From Thalassovita aquimarina (lineage in GTDB: Bacteria > Pseudomonadota > Alphaproteobacteria > Rhodobacterales > Rhodobacteraceae), in NCBI RefSeq assembly GCF_018219815.1, contig NZ_JADMKU010000001.1, positions 186,001 to 250,000 of the forward strand: 64,000 bases of DNA, given 5' to 3'. The position numbers and the translations under genes were made by a program. A model generated the notes under the pieces. The model was not told the origin of the DNA. It saw only the letters and a program-made list of their open reading frames with translations, and did no database searches. Below, piece after piece: positions 27,429-35,839 of the stretch. How positions within the stretch are numbered: position 1 is the stretch's first letter; each line of letters opens with the position of its first letter.

Positions 27429-28786
27429 CGCCGCCGAAGCCGCCCTCCCGCCCGGACCGGGTGTCGCTTTGGCGCTACCTGCGCCTGTTCCGGCAGGACA
27501 TCCTGTCGGCGCAACCGGAGCGGCTCTACCGCGCCTGGATGGCCGAGTTCCGCACGCCGTTCTTCCGCTCCTACATGTGCAACGATCCCGCGCTGGTCGA
27601 ACTTGTGCTGAAGGACAGGCCGGACGATTTCCCCAAATCCGACCGGATCGGCGAAGGGCTGCGGCCGCTTCTGGGTAATTCGGTTTTCGTCACCAATTGC
27701 GAAACCTGGAAACGGCAGCGGCGGATCATCGATCCCGCTTTCGAAGGCGGGCGGTTGCGCGATACCTTCCCGGCGATGTGGGAGGCTGCGGTGGCAGCCG
27801 TGGACAGGTTGGCGCCGCTTGCCAACGGGGAGGCCGTGGAAATCGAGGCCCAGACCAGCCACGCGGCAGCGGACGTAATTTTCCGCACCCTGTTTTCGAT
27901 CCCGATCGAACACGAGGTCGCGGGCCGGGTCTTCCATGAATTTCGCGAACATCAACGGACCCAACCGGTGTTGAACCTCGGCGCCTTCCTGCCGCTGCCG
28001 CGCTGGATGCCGCGTTTCCATCGGCGGCGGACGAAACAGACCGCCAAGGTGATCCGCCGGCTGATCACCCAGTTGACCGCCGACCGGATGCGAGCGATCG
28101 CGGCGGGGACCGCGCCCGACGATCTGGCCACTAAGATCATGACGACGGCCGATCCGGTGACCGGCGACCGCTTCGACACCGGGGAAATGGTCGATCAGGT
28201 CGCGATCTTTTTCCTCGCGGGTCATGAAACCAGCGCCTCGGCCTTGGCTTGGGCGCTCTACCTGCTTGCCACGCATCCCGACTGGCAGGACCGCGTCGCA
28301 GAGGAGGCGGCTGCGGTGATCGACCCGGACAGGCCCGACTTCGCGACCCTGTCGAAGCTGAGGATCACGCGCGATGTATTTCGTGAGGCACTGCGGCTTT
28401 ACCCGCCGGTGCCGATGATGGTGCGCGAAGCCGCTTGCCCGGAACATTTCCGCGACCGCGACGTGCCCAAGGGCAGCCAGATCGTGCTGAGCCCCTGGCA
28501 CCTGCACCGGCACGAACGGCTTTGGGATAGGCCGGATGATTTCGACCCGGGCCGCTTTGCGACCGAGAACGGCAAGGCCTGCCTGCGCAACGCCTACATG
28601 CCGTTTTCCGCGGGTCAGAGGGTCTGCACCGGGGCCGGATTTGCTATGGCCGAGGGGCCGATCATCCTGGCAATGCTGCTGCGCGCCTACCGGTTCGAAG
28701 CAGTGACGGACCGCACACCGATGCCGGTTGCGCATCTGACGGTGCGCGGGCGCGATGGGATTTGGTTGCAGCTGAAGCCGCGATAA
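27425..28786 (+). CDS. Cytochrome P450
   Basis: 453 residues, a full-length soluble P450. I-helix oxygen motif AGHETSA (A265-T269), K-helix E321-ALR-R324 in EALRLYPPVP, and the heme-binding loop PFSAGQRVCTGAG with proximal Cys401. It needs an electron donor; no ferredoxin or reductase gene is adjacent, so it borrows one from elsewhere. The substrate is unknown. The pattern (YPPVPMMVREA, HRHERLWDRPDDFDPGRF) is that of the E-class, fatty-acid/terpene-like bacterial P450s. Coupled by overlap to the hydrolase gene upstream. Confidence 0.95.
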   Translation: MTPPKPPSRPDRVSLWRYLRLFRQDILSAQPERLYRAWMAEFRTPFFRSYMCNDPALVELVLKDRPDDFPKSDRIGEGLRPLLGNSVFVTNCETWKRQRRIIDPAFEGGRLRDTFPAMWEAAVAAVDRLAPLANGEAVEIEAQTSHAAADVIFRTLFSIPIEHEVAGRVFHEFREHQRTQPVLNLGAFLPLPRWMPRFHRRRTKQTAKVIRRLITQLTADRMRAIAAGTAPDDLATKIMTTADPVTGDRFDTGEMVDQVAIFFLAGHETSASALAWALYLLATHPDWQDRVAEEAAAVIDPDRPDFATLSKLRITRDVFREALRLYPPVPMMVREAACPEHFRDRDVPKGSQIVLSPWHLHRHERLWDRPDDFDPGRFATENGKACLRNAYMPFSAGQRVCTGAGFAMAEGPIILAMLLRAYRFEAVTDRTPMPVAHLTVRGRDGIWLQLKPR

Positions 28787-28793
28787 GCGTCGT

Positions 28794-29009
28794 CTAGCTG
28801 CCGCGGTAATGCCTCAGGACGAACAGCCTGATTTCCGACGCCAATCCGCTGTCGAGGTCTCGCGCGGCGTCGATTTCGGCGGCCAAGGCATTGATTGGCT
28901 TCCCTTGTTGTGCAGCTATTTCGCGGAAGGCCTGCCAGAACTCATCTTCCAACGACACGCTGGTGCGGTGGCCGCGCAGGGTCAGCGAACGTTTGACCGG
29001 GGCGCTCAT
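28794..29009 (-). CDS. Ribbon-helix-helix domain protein
   Basis: 71 residues. KRSLTLRGHRTSVSLEDEFW followed by QAFREIAAQQGKPINALAAEID is the pattern of the RHH_4 family (a beta strand then two helices), small DNA-binding proteins common in alphaproteobacteria. The target is unknown. Its ATG overlaps the stop of the DUF4169 gene upstream by four bases (ATGA), and it ends seven bases from the P450 stop (convergent). Confidence 0.85.
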   Translation of the reverse strand: MSAPVKRSLTLRGHRTSVSLEDEFWQAFREIAAQQGKPINALAAEIDAARDLDSGLASEIRLFVLRHYRGS

Positions 29010-29185
29010 TCGCGTTTCTTGCCTTCCAGATCGCGGGCGGCTTTTTCGGCACGGGCCTTGTCGAGTTCTCTTTGGGGTCGTGTGACACCGGCCTTCGCCT
29101 TGGTTTCCTGTGCGACGCGATCTTCTCGCTCGGTCCTGGCTTTCTGTTTGCGAACGGTTCTGAGGTTGATGACTTTGGCTGCCAT
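29006..29185 (-). CDS. DUF4169 small protein
   Basis: 59 residues, MAAKVINLRTVRKQKARTER at the start and KAARDLEGKKRE at the end: a charged helical protein matching DUF4169, which regularly precedes an RHH_4 gene in Rhodobacteraceae. Function unknown. Coupled to the RHH gene by a 4-base overlap. The short length explains why it is easily missed. Confidence 0.8.
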   Translation of the reverse strand: MAAKVINLRTVRKQKARTEREDRVAQETKAKAGVTRPQRELDKARAEKAARDLEGKKRE

Positions 29186-29325
29186 GCTGATGGTCCGATC
29201 GTACCCGTTGGGGCTGTTTGGCGGTTTCCCGCGGTTCAGCTATACTTGGCCGCATAAGCGGTTCCATTACTCTCAAGGCAGCCTATCGGCGCAGCTGAAC
29301 ATATTCAATCTTGGGAGATGGACAG

Positions 29326-29640
29326 ATGATGATAGCTCGCTGGCATATACACGCGAAATTCGGGCACAAATCCGAAGTGATTGAACTCATGAAAGAATGG
29401 GACCGGGAAGTCGGGGCGCAGACCAATATCGATTCCTCCAAGATGCGCTACTATTCCGGCAATGTCGGCGTCCGCGAGGCCGAGATTCAGACTGAGTTCG
29501 AAATCGAAGGGCTTGGCGATCTGGATGACTTCTTTCAGAAAATTTCCAAGGTCGAGATTCATGCCGACTGGGGCAAGAAGATGAGCGAATACGTCGTGTC
29601 AGGGTCTTCCTACTGGGAAGTTCTGCACGTCATCGAATAG
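29326..29640 (+). CDS. Small conserved protein, possible dimeric alpha/beta barrel
   Basis: 104 residues from MMIARWHIHAKFGHKSEVIE, preceded by GGGAGATGG at good distance. The alternating strand-helix pattern (IARWHIHAKFG-helix-YYSGNVG ... TEFEIEGLGDLDDFF ... YVVSGSSYWEVLHVIE) looks like the ferredoxin-like fold of NIPSNAP/ABM-type proteins. I do not recognise a named family, and no catalytic residues can be assigned. It is followed by a bidirectional terminator shared with fumC. Confidence 0.7.
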   Translation: MMIARWHIHAKFGHKSEVIELMKEWDREVGAQTNIDSSKMRYYSGNVGVREAEIQTEFEIEGLGDLDDFFQKISKVEIHADWGKKMSEYVVSGSSYWEVLHVIE

Positions 29641-29646
29641 CGCATG

Positions 29647-29677
29647 AAAAAACGGCCCGGACTTACCGGGCCGTTTT
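29647..29677. terminator. Bidirectional intrinsic terminator
   Basis: AAAACGGCCCGG and CCGGGCCGTTTT pair perfectly around the 5-base loop ACTTA. A-runs on the left and T-runs on the right make it work in both directions, serving the small plus-strand gene and minus-strand fumC. Confidence 0.9.
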
Positions 29678-29695
29678 CTACAATCGTTACAGGGA

Positions 29696-31090
29696 TCAGT
29701 CCTTCGGACCGATCATGTCTTCCGGGCGCACGATGCGGTCGAAGGTTTCTTCGTCGACGAAGCCCAGAGCGATCGCCTCTTCCTTCAGCGTGGTGCCGTT
29801 CTTGTGCGCGGTCTTGGCGACCTTTGTGGCGTTGTCGTACCCGATGGTCGGGGCCAGCGCCGTCACTAGCATCAGCGATTCCTTCATCAGCTTTTCGATC
29901 CGCGCCTCGTTGGCCTTGGTGCCCACCACCATGTTGTCGGTGAAGGCCGAGGCCGAGTCGCCCAAGAGCTGCATCGATTGCAGCACGTTGTAGGACATCA
30001 TCGGGTTGTAGACGTTCAGTTCGAAATGCCCCTGGCTACCGGCGAAACCCACCGCCGCGTCGTTGCCCATCACGTGGGCGCAGACCATGGTCAGCGCCTC
30101 GGCCTGGGTCGGGTTCACCTTGCCCGGCATGATCGACGACCCGGGTTCGTTTTCCGGCAGGATCAGCTCGCCCAGGCCCGAGCGCGGGCCCGATCCCAGC
30201 AGGCGCATGTCGTTGGCGATCTTGAACAGCGACGCCGCCACGGTCTTCAAAGCGCCCGAGAACATCACCATCGCGTCATGCGCGGCCAGTGCTTCGAACT
30301 TGTTCGGGGCGGTGACGAAGGGCAGGCCGGTGATGTCGGCCATGTTCGCCGCGACCATTTCGGCCCAGCCCTTTTTGGTGTTCAGACCGGTGCCCACGGC
30401 GGTGCCGCCCTGCGCCAGCTCATAGATCGCGGGCAGACACATCACGACGCGGCTGATGCCCATGCGGACCTGATGCGCGTAGCCGGAAAATTCCTGGCCC
30501 AGCGTCAGCGGCGTCGCGTCTTGGGTATGGGTGCGGCCGATCTTGATGATGTCCTTGAATTCTTCCGACTTGGCTTCCAGCGCCGTGGCCAGCTTGTTCA
30601 GCCCGGGCAGCAGCACGTCGCGCGCCTGCATCGCGATGCCGACATGCATCGCGGTGGGGAAGGTGTCGTTGGACGACTGCCCCATGTTGCAGTGATCGTT
30701 GGGGTGAACAGGCGTCTTCGATCCCATTTCGCCGCCCAGCATTTCGATGGCGCGGTTGGAAATCACCTCGTTGGCGTTCATGTTCGATTGGGTGCCCGAC
30801 CCGGTCTGCCAGACGACCAGCGGGAAGTTGTCGTCGAACTTGCCCTCGATCACTTCGCCGGCGGCGGCGATGATCGCGTCGGCGATTTCCGGCTTCAGGT
30901 TGCCCAGTTCCAGGTTGGCCTGGGCGCAGGCTTTTTTCACCACGCCAAGGGCGCGGATGATCGGCACCGGCTGACGTTCCCAGCCGATCGGGAAATTCAT
31001 TATAGACCGCTGGGTCTGGGCGCCCCAATACTTGTCTGCGGGGACCTCCAGCGGGCCAAAGCTGTCGGTTTCGGTGCGGGTGTGAGCCAT
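29696..31090 (-). CDS. fumC: Class II fumarate hydratase
   Basis: 464 residues, the standard length. Interconverts fumarate and malate in the TCA cycle without an Fe-S cluster. Signatures are [37 protein letters not shown], the [17 protein letters not shown] catalytic region and the superfamily loop [10 protein letters not shown], which contains the active-site serine. Complete and apparently monocistronic. Confidence 0.98.
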   Translation of the reverse strand: MAHTRTETDSFGPLEVPADKYWGAQTQRSIMNFPIGWERQPVPIIRALGVVKKACAQANLELGNLKPEIADAIIAAAGEVIEGKFDDNFPLVVWQTGSGTQSNMNANEVISNRAIEMLGGEMGSKTPVHPNDHCNMGQSSNDTFPTAMHVGIAMQARDVLLPGLNKLATALEAKSEEFKDIIKIGRTHTQDATPLTLGQEFSGYAHQVRMGISRVVMCLPAIYELAQGGTAVGTGLNTKKGWAEMVAANMADITGLPFVTAPNKFEALAAHDAMVMFSGALKTVAASLFKIANDMRLLGSGPRSGLGELILPENEPGSSIMPGKVNPTQAEALTMVCAHVMGNDAAVGFAGSQGHFELNVYNPMMSYNVLQSMQLLGDSASAFTDNMVVGTKANEARIEKLMKESLMLVTALAPTIGYDNATKVAKTAHKNGTTLKEEAIALGFVDEETFDRIVRPEDMIGPKD

Positions 31091-31338
31091 CGTGACCTCT
31101 CCGGTAAATCAAGTCAGGAGTTGTCATAACGCATGGCGCGCAAACTGCAACACTGCATACCGTTGGATACCGCTAACGGCGACGCTGCACCGCATTTCGA
31201 TGGTGGCGCATCCGCTTCCGGCGGGCACATTCGCGCCAAGACGAAAAAATGTCATCGCCTTTGCTTTTTCTTGGCCTAATACCCCGGGGGTTTGGGGGCT
31301 GGCCCCCAATTCCAGGATTCAGTTTGATCCCGCCGGGC

Positions 31339-31896
31339 CTAATGCCCGGACCGGTAGAAGGAAAACACCCGCGCCGGCGGCAGGTTGGCCCAGACGGTGG
31401 CGCGTTTTTCGGCCCGCAACCCCAGTTCGGCCTGCATGTCAGGCGAAATCGGCGCGCTGGAACTGTAGGTGATCTGGGTGAAGAAGCCGTCCTTGGTCAT
31501 CACCCGTAAGGCCCGGCCGACAACGTCGCGCTGGATCTGCGGCCGCGCCAGCACCGGCACGCCGGAAATGACCGCGCCGATATCGCGCAGCCCGATCTTT
31601 TCGATTTCCTGCGCCGGGCGGTTCAGAACCGTCACTCCGGGGAATTTTTCCCGCAGGGTTTCGCAAAAGCGCGGGTTCATTTCCATCAGGGTCAGACGTT
31701 CCGGCGCGACGCCGCGCTCCAGGATCGCCTTGGTGAAGCTGCCGGTGCCCGGACCGATTTCCACGATCGGGCCCTCGACCTGTTCGACCCCGTCGGTCAT
31801 CCGGCGCGCAACGGCGGCCGAAGAGGGCGCAATCGCGACCACCTCGGTCGGTCGGCGCATCATTTCCCCGATGAAAATGGCGAAGTCGCTTGCCAT
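31339..31896 (-). CDS. Phospholipid N-methyltransferase-like protein (PmtA type)
   Basis: 185 residues. SAM-binding motif I reads VEIGPGTGSFTKAIL, followed by LTLMEMNPRFCETLR; the N-terminal FIGEMMRRPTEVVAIAPSSAAVARRM and C-terminal ARVFSFYR fit the PmtA family that methylates phosphatidylethanolamine on the way to phosphatidylcholine. An rRNA-adenine methyltransferase relative is the alternative, but the length and the SGVPVLARP segment favour PmtA. A GC hairpin (GGGG-CTGG-CCCC, about 31293-31306) lies downstream. Confidence 0.75.
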   Translation of the reverse strand: MASDFAIFIGEMMRRPTEVVAIAPSSAAVARRMTDGVEQVEGPIVEIGPGTGSFTKAILERGVAPERLTLMEMNPRFCETLREKFPGVTVLNRPAQEIEKIGLRDIGAVISGVPVLARPQIQRDVVGRALRVMTKDGFFTQITYSSSAPISPDMQAELGLRAEKRATVWANLPPARVFSFYRSGH

Positions 31897-32003
31897 GACC
31901 CTGTCCCCTTTGTCGTCCGTATGGTCGCGGGGAAACTGGCAGCGTCATGTAACCGTTGGATTACGGTTTCATGTCATCCAGAAGATTTCATGGCGCAATT
32001 GCG

Positions 32004-32465
32004 TTACTTGCGGAAACTGTCCAGGCTGACGACTTCGGCGTCGTGGGTTTCTTCGACCTGATCGGTGCCGTCATCCTCGGGCGGATGGGGTTCGTCATCG
32101 CCGTCTTCTTCTTCGGCGCTCTCAAAACGCAGGCCGAATTCGACGGATGGGTCGACGAAGGTCTTGATCGCGTCGAAGGGAACGTAAAGCGGTTCGGGCT
32201 GATCGCCGAAATTCAGCGTGACATGGAACCCGTCGTCTTCGACGCTGAGGTTGTCATACCAATGCTGCATCACCACGGTCATTTCATGCGGATAGCGTTC
32301 ACGCAGCCAATCGGCCAGTTCGGCCGCCGGGTGGGTGGTGTCGAAGGTGATGAAAAAATGATGCGCCCCGGGCAGGCCGTTATCGGCGACATCCTGAAGA
32401 ACCTGTTGTATCAGACCCCGCATGGCCTGATGCATGAGATTGCCGTAATCGATACTGCGCGACAT
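32004..32465 (-). CDS. sspB: SspB-family ClpXP adaptor
   Basis: 153 residues from MSRSIDYGNLMHQAMRGLI, with GAAGGG before the ATG. Matches the alphaproteobacterial SspB form: HFFITFDTTHPAAELADWLRERYP, the beta-sandwich that binds ssrA-tagged peptides, and VPFDAIKTFVDPSVEFGL, followed by a long acidic linker and a C-terminal VVSLDSFRK tail that docks on ClpX in the family. It delivers tmRNA-tagged proteins to ClpXP; the tmRNA gene lies just upstream on the same strand. Confidence 0.93.
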   Translation of the reverse strand: MSRSIDYGNLMHQAMRGLIQQVLQDVADNGLPGAHHFFITFDTTHPAAELADWLRERYPHEMTVVMQHWYDNLSVEDDGFHVTLNFGDQPEPLYVPFDAIKTFVDPSVEFGLRFESAEEEDGDDEPHPPEDDGTDQVEETHDAEVVSLDSFRK

Positions 32466-32699
32466 GATTAAACCCTTCGTGTTCTCGTTCCGAGCATAGG
32501 CAATTCGGGACAAAACAAAAGAGCCTGAGGAAAAAATCTGTCGTCTTCGCCGTCTCTGGTTTTTCGGCCGGTCATTTTTTCAAGCAGCTCGGATCGGTAG
32601 GCCAGTGCCCGTCCTGATATGGTGCCGTTCGGTCGATGCCACGGAGACCGGCGATCTGCCGTCAACAGATCCCGTCTCGGATATCGCGGAGATGCGTGG
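32466..32699. other. Spacer between sspB and tmRNA
   Basis: 234 bases with A/T-rich runs near 32511-32580 (read on the minus strand TTTTTTCC and CTCTTTTG), which may include the tmRNA terminator and sspB promoter. No gene is supported; a minus-strand frame of 65 codons has no recognisable content. Confidence 0.35.
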
Positions 32700-33012
32700 A
32701 AGTGCAGGTTTCTGTTGCCAGGTACCTGCGAACCCCGCCTTACGCGGCTAGGCGTAAGGGCTTAGATTTCGGTAACTCCGACTGCTTACGCAGCCATTGC
32801 GACCGGAGCACGATTGTCATTTGCAATTGTACTGTTTTCGCCGGTAACGGTGGCAGACAGCCGAGACAAAGCTAACCCCTTTAGACGTTCGTCGATCCTG
32901 TTTCGGCCCCATGATCCCCAAATGAAGGATTATTGGTGGAGCCGCCGGGTACCGCCCCCGGGTCCGATCCGCTTATTACGAGCGCGTTTATGTCCATAGT
33001 CCCCGAGGGGAC
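32700..33012 (-). ncRNA. ssrA: Transfer-messenger RNA, circularly permuted two-piece form
   Basis: Read on the minus strand, an acceptor piece ends GGCGGCTCC-A-CCA with its last base at 32934. A spacer of about 23 bases follows (excised in the family), and then the coding piece starts at 32910 with GGGGCCGAAACAGGATCGAC. The two ends form a 7-bp acceptor stem with the G3-U70 wobble that alanyl-tRNA synthetase requires. The tag frame, resume codon GCA at 32824-32822 through TAA at 32788-32786, encodes ANDNRAPVAMAA. A hairpin CTTACGC/GCGTAAG follows the tag. A TATATA box at 33024-33019 fits a -10 element. Outer ends are approximate. Confidence 0.93.
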
Positions 33013-33018
33013 AGAACG

Positions 33019-33024
33019 TATATA
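33019..33024 (-). promoter_or_regulatory. Probable -10 box of the tmRNA gene
   Basis: TATATA on the minus strand, about 7-10 bases before the presumed start of the acceptor piece, with TTTCAG 16 bases further upstream as a poor -35. Confidence 0.45.
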
Positions 33025-33058
33025 GGAGCGATGAACCGGTCTGAAAAGGGGGTAGCGG

Positions 33059-33079
33059 CGAAATCTGTTGCAGATTTCG
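33059..33079 (-). terminator. Hairpin downstream of GntR gene
   Basis: Perfect 9-bp stem CGAAATCTG / CAGATTTCG around a 3-base loop, 31 bases past the GntR gene stop. No T-run follows on the minus strand, so termination is only a possibility. Confidence 0.4.
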
Positions 33080-33109
33080 GGGCGTTTGCTGCGCCGGTAA
33101 ACGCTGGCC

Positions 33110-33844
33110 TCAGCCTTGCCGCGCCGTGCGGGCGACGATCACCTGTTGGCCAAGCTGCAGCGTATAGTGTTCCAGCGCGCTCAGCGCCTCGATGACGGCA
33201 CCTGAGTCTCGTCGTTCCAGCGCCTCGGCGATTTCGCCGTGAAGCCGCAGGATGTTTTCGCGCGACCGGGCCGTGAAGGTGATCATGTTCATCAGCGGCA
33301 GCATGCCCTCGACCGCGCCGGCCAATTGGTAGGACAGCACCGGGTTGCCCGCCGCGTCGACCAGCGCCCGGTGGAAGGCCACGTCGGAGGCGCAGAACGC
33401 TTCATCCGACAGGTCGGGTTGCTGCTGGCGCTCGATCTCGGCGCGCATCCGGGCCAGGTGTTCGGGCCCGCGTCGTTCGGCGGCCAGCGGCGCGCAGGCG
33501 CGTTCCATCGTGAAACGCGCTTCGCAGGCGACATCGAAGCTCACTTCGTTCATCGACAAAAGCAGGGTCGAGGTGGTGATCTGCTGTCCATAGGCGTCTT
33601 CGAACCGCAGCCGGTTCACGAAGGCGCCGCCGGTCGCGCCCCGCTGGGTGCGGATCAGCGATTGCGCCGCCAGCCGTTTCAGCGCCTCGCGCACGGTCGG
33701 ACGGGAGACGTCGAACTGGCTGGCCAACTCGGCCTCGGACGGCAACCGTTCATCCACGATCAGCCGCCCCGAAACGATAGCATCGCGAATTTCCCCGGCA
33801 ATCCGCGCGGACAGGTCGGCCGGGTTTTCGGTTGATTTTTTCAT
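33110..33844 (-). CDS. FadR-subfamily GntR transcriptional regulator
   Basis: 244 residues. N-terminal winged helix with the GntR signature ERLPSEAELASQFDVSRPTVREALKRLAAQSLIRTQRG (here 25-62), and a C-terminal all-helical FCD ligand domain with the metal-site histidines in DVAFHRALVDAAGNP and RLHGEIAEAL / ALEHYTLQL. FadR-type regulators answer to organic acids or acyl-CoAs. Its own start codon lies inside one of two copies of a TTGTCAGACA palindrome, so tight autoregulation is likely. The ligand is unknown; acuI and the transporter downstream on the other strand are possible targets. There is no clear ribosome binding site before the ATG. Confidence 0.9.
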   Translation of the reverse strand: MKKSTENPADLSARIAGEIRDAIVSGRLIVDERLPSEAELASQFDVSRPTVREALKRLAAQSLIRTQRGATGGAFVNRLRFEDAYGQQITTSTLLLSMNEVSFDVACEARFTMERACAPLAAERRGPEHLARMRAEIERQQQPDLSDEAFCASDVAFHRALVDAAGNPVLSYQLAGAVEGMLPLMNMITFTARSRENILRLHGEIAEALERRDSGAVIEALSALEHYTLQLGQQVIVARTARQG

Positions 33845-33893
33845 TTGTCAGACATTTGCGCTTGTCGGGAGAGATTTCATTTGTCAGACATTT
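33841..33893. promoter_or_regulatory. Duplicated GntR-type operator at gntR start
   Basis: TCATTTGTCAGACATTT occurs twice, at 33841-33857 and 33877-33893, 36 bp apart. Each holds the palindrome TGTC-A-GACA and fits the FadR-family consensus TNGTNNNACNA at all but the last base. The first copy includes the start codon of the regulator; on the minus strand each copy also spells ATG TCT GAC AAA TGA. Confidence 0.65.
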
Positions 33894-34005
33894 AGCAGCA
33901 CCGGCCGGAATCTGGCAAGATGCGAGATGGAATTGTTGCGTGATGCAGGCGCGAAACCTGTGCTAGCGTGATCGCAAAAGAGAGGTTGGAACGAGGGCCT
34001 GATTG

Positions 34006-34521
34006 ATGATCGAACCCGGCTATTGCCTGACCATGGCGCGCTATAACGCCTGGCAGAACGGATTGATGAAAACGGCATTGCAGAAATTGGACGAGGCGGA
34101 CCTGCGCGCCGAGCGCGGTGCGTTTTTCGGATCGATCCTGAATACCGCGAACCATATCCTGTGGGGCGATACACTGTGGATGTCGCGGTTTGACAAGGGG
34201 CAGGGGCCCGACGTCGGCGCGGATGAAAGCGTTGCGATGACACCGAGCTTCGCCGCCTGGAGCGCCGAACGGTTCCGCATGGACGGGCGCATTCTGCGGT
34301 GGGCGGAAAAGCTGGGCACCCTGGACCTGAAGGGCGACCTTGAATGGGTTGCGATCGCGTCGGGGACGGCGTTCAAGAAGCCTCTGGGATTTTGCGTGAT
34401 GCATATGCTCAACCATCAGGCCCACCACCGCGGCCAGATCCACGCGATGGTCACCGCCGCGGGCGGCGAGGGGTGGGTGACCGATCTGCCCTTCCTGCCC
34501 GAGGAGGGGCCCTGGCTCTAG
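34006..34521 (+). CDS. DinB/YfiT-family protein
   Basis: 171 residues. Four-helix bundle of the DinB family, with candidate metal-binding histidines in NTANHILWGD and the HMLNHQAHHRGQI motif near the C terminus. Relatives include thiol-dependent metalloenzymes such as bacillithiol or mycothiol transferases, but many have no known function. GAGGG precedes the ATG by eight bases. It is divergent from the GntR gene and followed by acuI in 103 bases. Confidence 0.88.
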   Translation: MIEPGYCLTMARYNAWQNGLMKTALQKLDEADLRAERGAFFGSILNTANHILWGDTLWMSRFDKGQGPDVGADESVAMTPSFAAWSAERFRMDGRILRWAEKLGTLDLKGDLEWVAIASGTAFKKPLGFCVMHMLNHQAHHRGQIHAMVTAAGGEGWVTDLPFLPEEGPWL

Positions 34522-34624
34522 CCGACGGGCCCGACCGGGCGGAGTGGCACATCGGATGAGGGCGTCAGGCCCGTAGAAGATAACAGGCGGGGGGATCCGT
34601 CTGCGGAAGTGAAGGAGAGAGACC

Positions 34625-35617
34625 ATGTTTAATGCACTGATCGTCGATAAGGACGAAGACGGAAAAACCCATGCCGCGGTCAAGCAGATCGGACTTGACG
34701 ATCTGCCCCATGCCGAGGTGACGGTCGCCATCGATTATTCCACGCTGAACTACAAGGACGGGCTGTGCATCGGCCCCGGCGGCGGGCTGGTGCGGCATTA
34801 TCCGCATGTGCCCGGCATCGATTTCGCCGGCACCGTCGAGGCGTCCGAGGACGACCGTTACAAGCCCGGCGACAAGGTGGTTCTGACCGGTTGGCGCGTG
34901 GGCGAGGCGCATTGGGGCGGCTATGCCCAGAAGGCGCGGGTCAAGGCCGAATGGCTGGTGCCGCTGCCCGAAGGGCTGAGTTCCCGGCAGGCGATGGCGG
35001 TGGGCACCGCGGGCCTTACCGCGATGCTGGCGGTCATGGCGCTGGAAGATCAAGGGATGGAAAAGGATCACGGTCCGGTCCTGGTCACCGGGGCGGCCGG
35101 TGGCGTGGGCAGCGTGGCGACCGCGATCCTGGCCCGCCTCGGGTATGAGGTCGCGGCGGTGACGGGGCGGCCGGAACAGGCGGATTACCTCAAGGGGCTG
35201 GGGGCCAGCACGATCGTCCCGCGCGAGGATTTCGCGGAGGTCACCCGCAAGCCGCTGGAAAGCGAACAATGGGCCGGGTGCGTCGACGCGGTGGGCGGCG
35301 TCATGCTGGGCCGGGTTCTGAAGCAGATGAAATACGGCACCTCGGTCGCTGCCATCGGTCTGGCGGGCGGCGCGGCGATCGAAGGCGCGTTGATCACCCC
35401 CTTCATCCTGCGCGGGGTGAACCTGCTGGGGATCGATTCCGTCATGCAACCCTATGAAAACCGGGTCCGGGCATGGAACCGTATCGTCACCGACCTGCCG
35501 ATGGACAAGCTGGAGGCGATGGTGCAGCCCGCGATCCTTTCCGACCTGCCGAAGCTGGGGTCGGATATCCTCAAGGGGCAGGTCAAGGGACGCGTCGTTG
35601 TCGATGTGAACGGCTGA
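34625..35617 (+). CDS. acuI: Acrylyl-CoA reductase (NADPH)
   Basis: 330 residues. MDR-superfamily oxidoreductase of the AcuI/YhdH type: FNALIVDKDEDG start, YSTLNYKDGLCI, PGIDFAGTVEAS, the NADPH-binding VTGAAGGVGSVATAIL and VDAVGGVMLGRVL. It reduces acryloyl-CoA to propionyl-CoA, a step in DMSP and acrylate breakdown and in detoxifying acrylate. GAAGGAGAGAGACC before the ATG is a strong ribosome binding site. No dddL/P/D or acuR/K homologue lies in the window. Confidence 0.93.
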   Translation: MFNALIVDKDEDGKTHAAVKQIGLDDLPHAEVTVAIDYSTLNYKDGLCIGPGGGLVRHYPHVPGIDFAGTVEASEDDRYKPGDKVVLTGWRVGEAHWGGYAQKARVKAEWLVPLPEGLSSRQAMAVGTAGLTAMLAVMALEDQGMEKDHGPVLVTGAAGGVGSVATAILARLGYEVAAVTGRPEQADYLKGLGASTIVPREDFAEVTRKPLESEQWAGCVDAVGGVMLGRVLKQMKYGTSVAAIGLAGGAAIEGALITPFILRGVNLLGIDSVMQPYENRVRAWNRIVTDLPMDKLEAMVQPAILSDLPKLGSDILKGQVKGRVVVDVNG

Positions 35618-35839
35618 CACTGCGCCAGGAACCCCCTGCAAAATCTCTGAAAATGTCGGAAGCCGCGGCCAAAGGGTCGCGGTTTCGTTGCGTCGTGGCT
35701 GCTTGGCCGATACGGTGGGGCTCACGCGGATGCGACAATTTGTCATCCGCGTCAGCGAAAACCAGGCAGGACGGCGGGTTGGAGCGAGTGTCTTCTGATT
35801 TGTCCGGCCTGCACCAAGTAGCAGGAAGGGGACCAATCC

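Noticed and set aside
32881-33010. A normal tRNA gene at the CCA-ending segment
   Set aside because: The CCA end belongs to the acceptor piece of tmRNA; there is no anticodon arm and the 5' strand lies downstream across a spacer.
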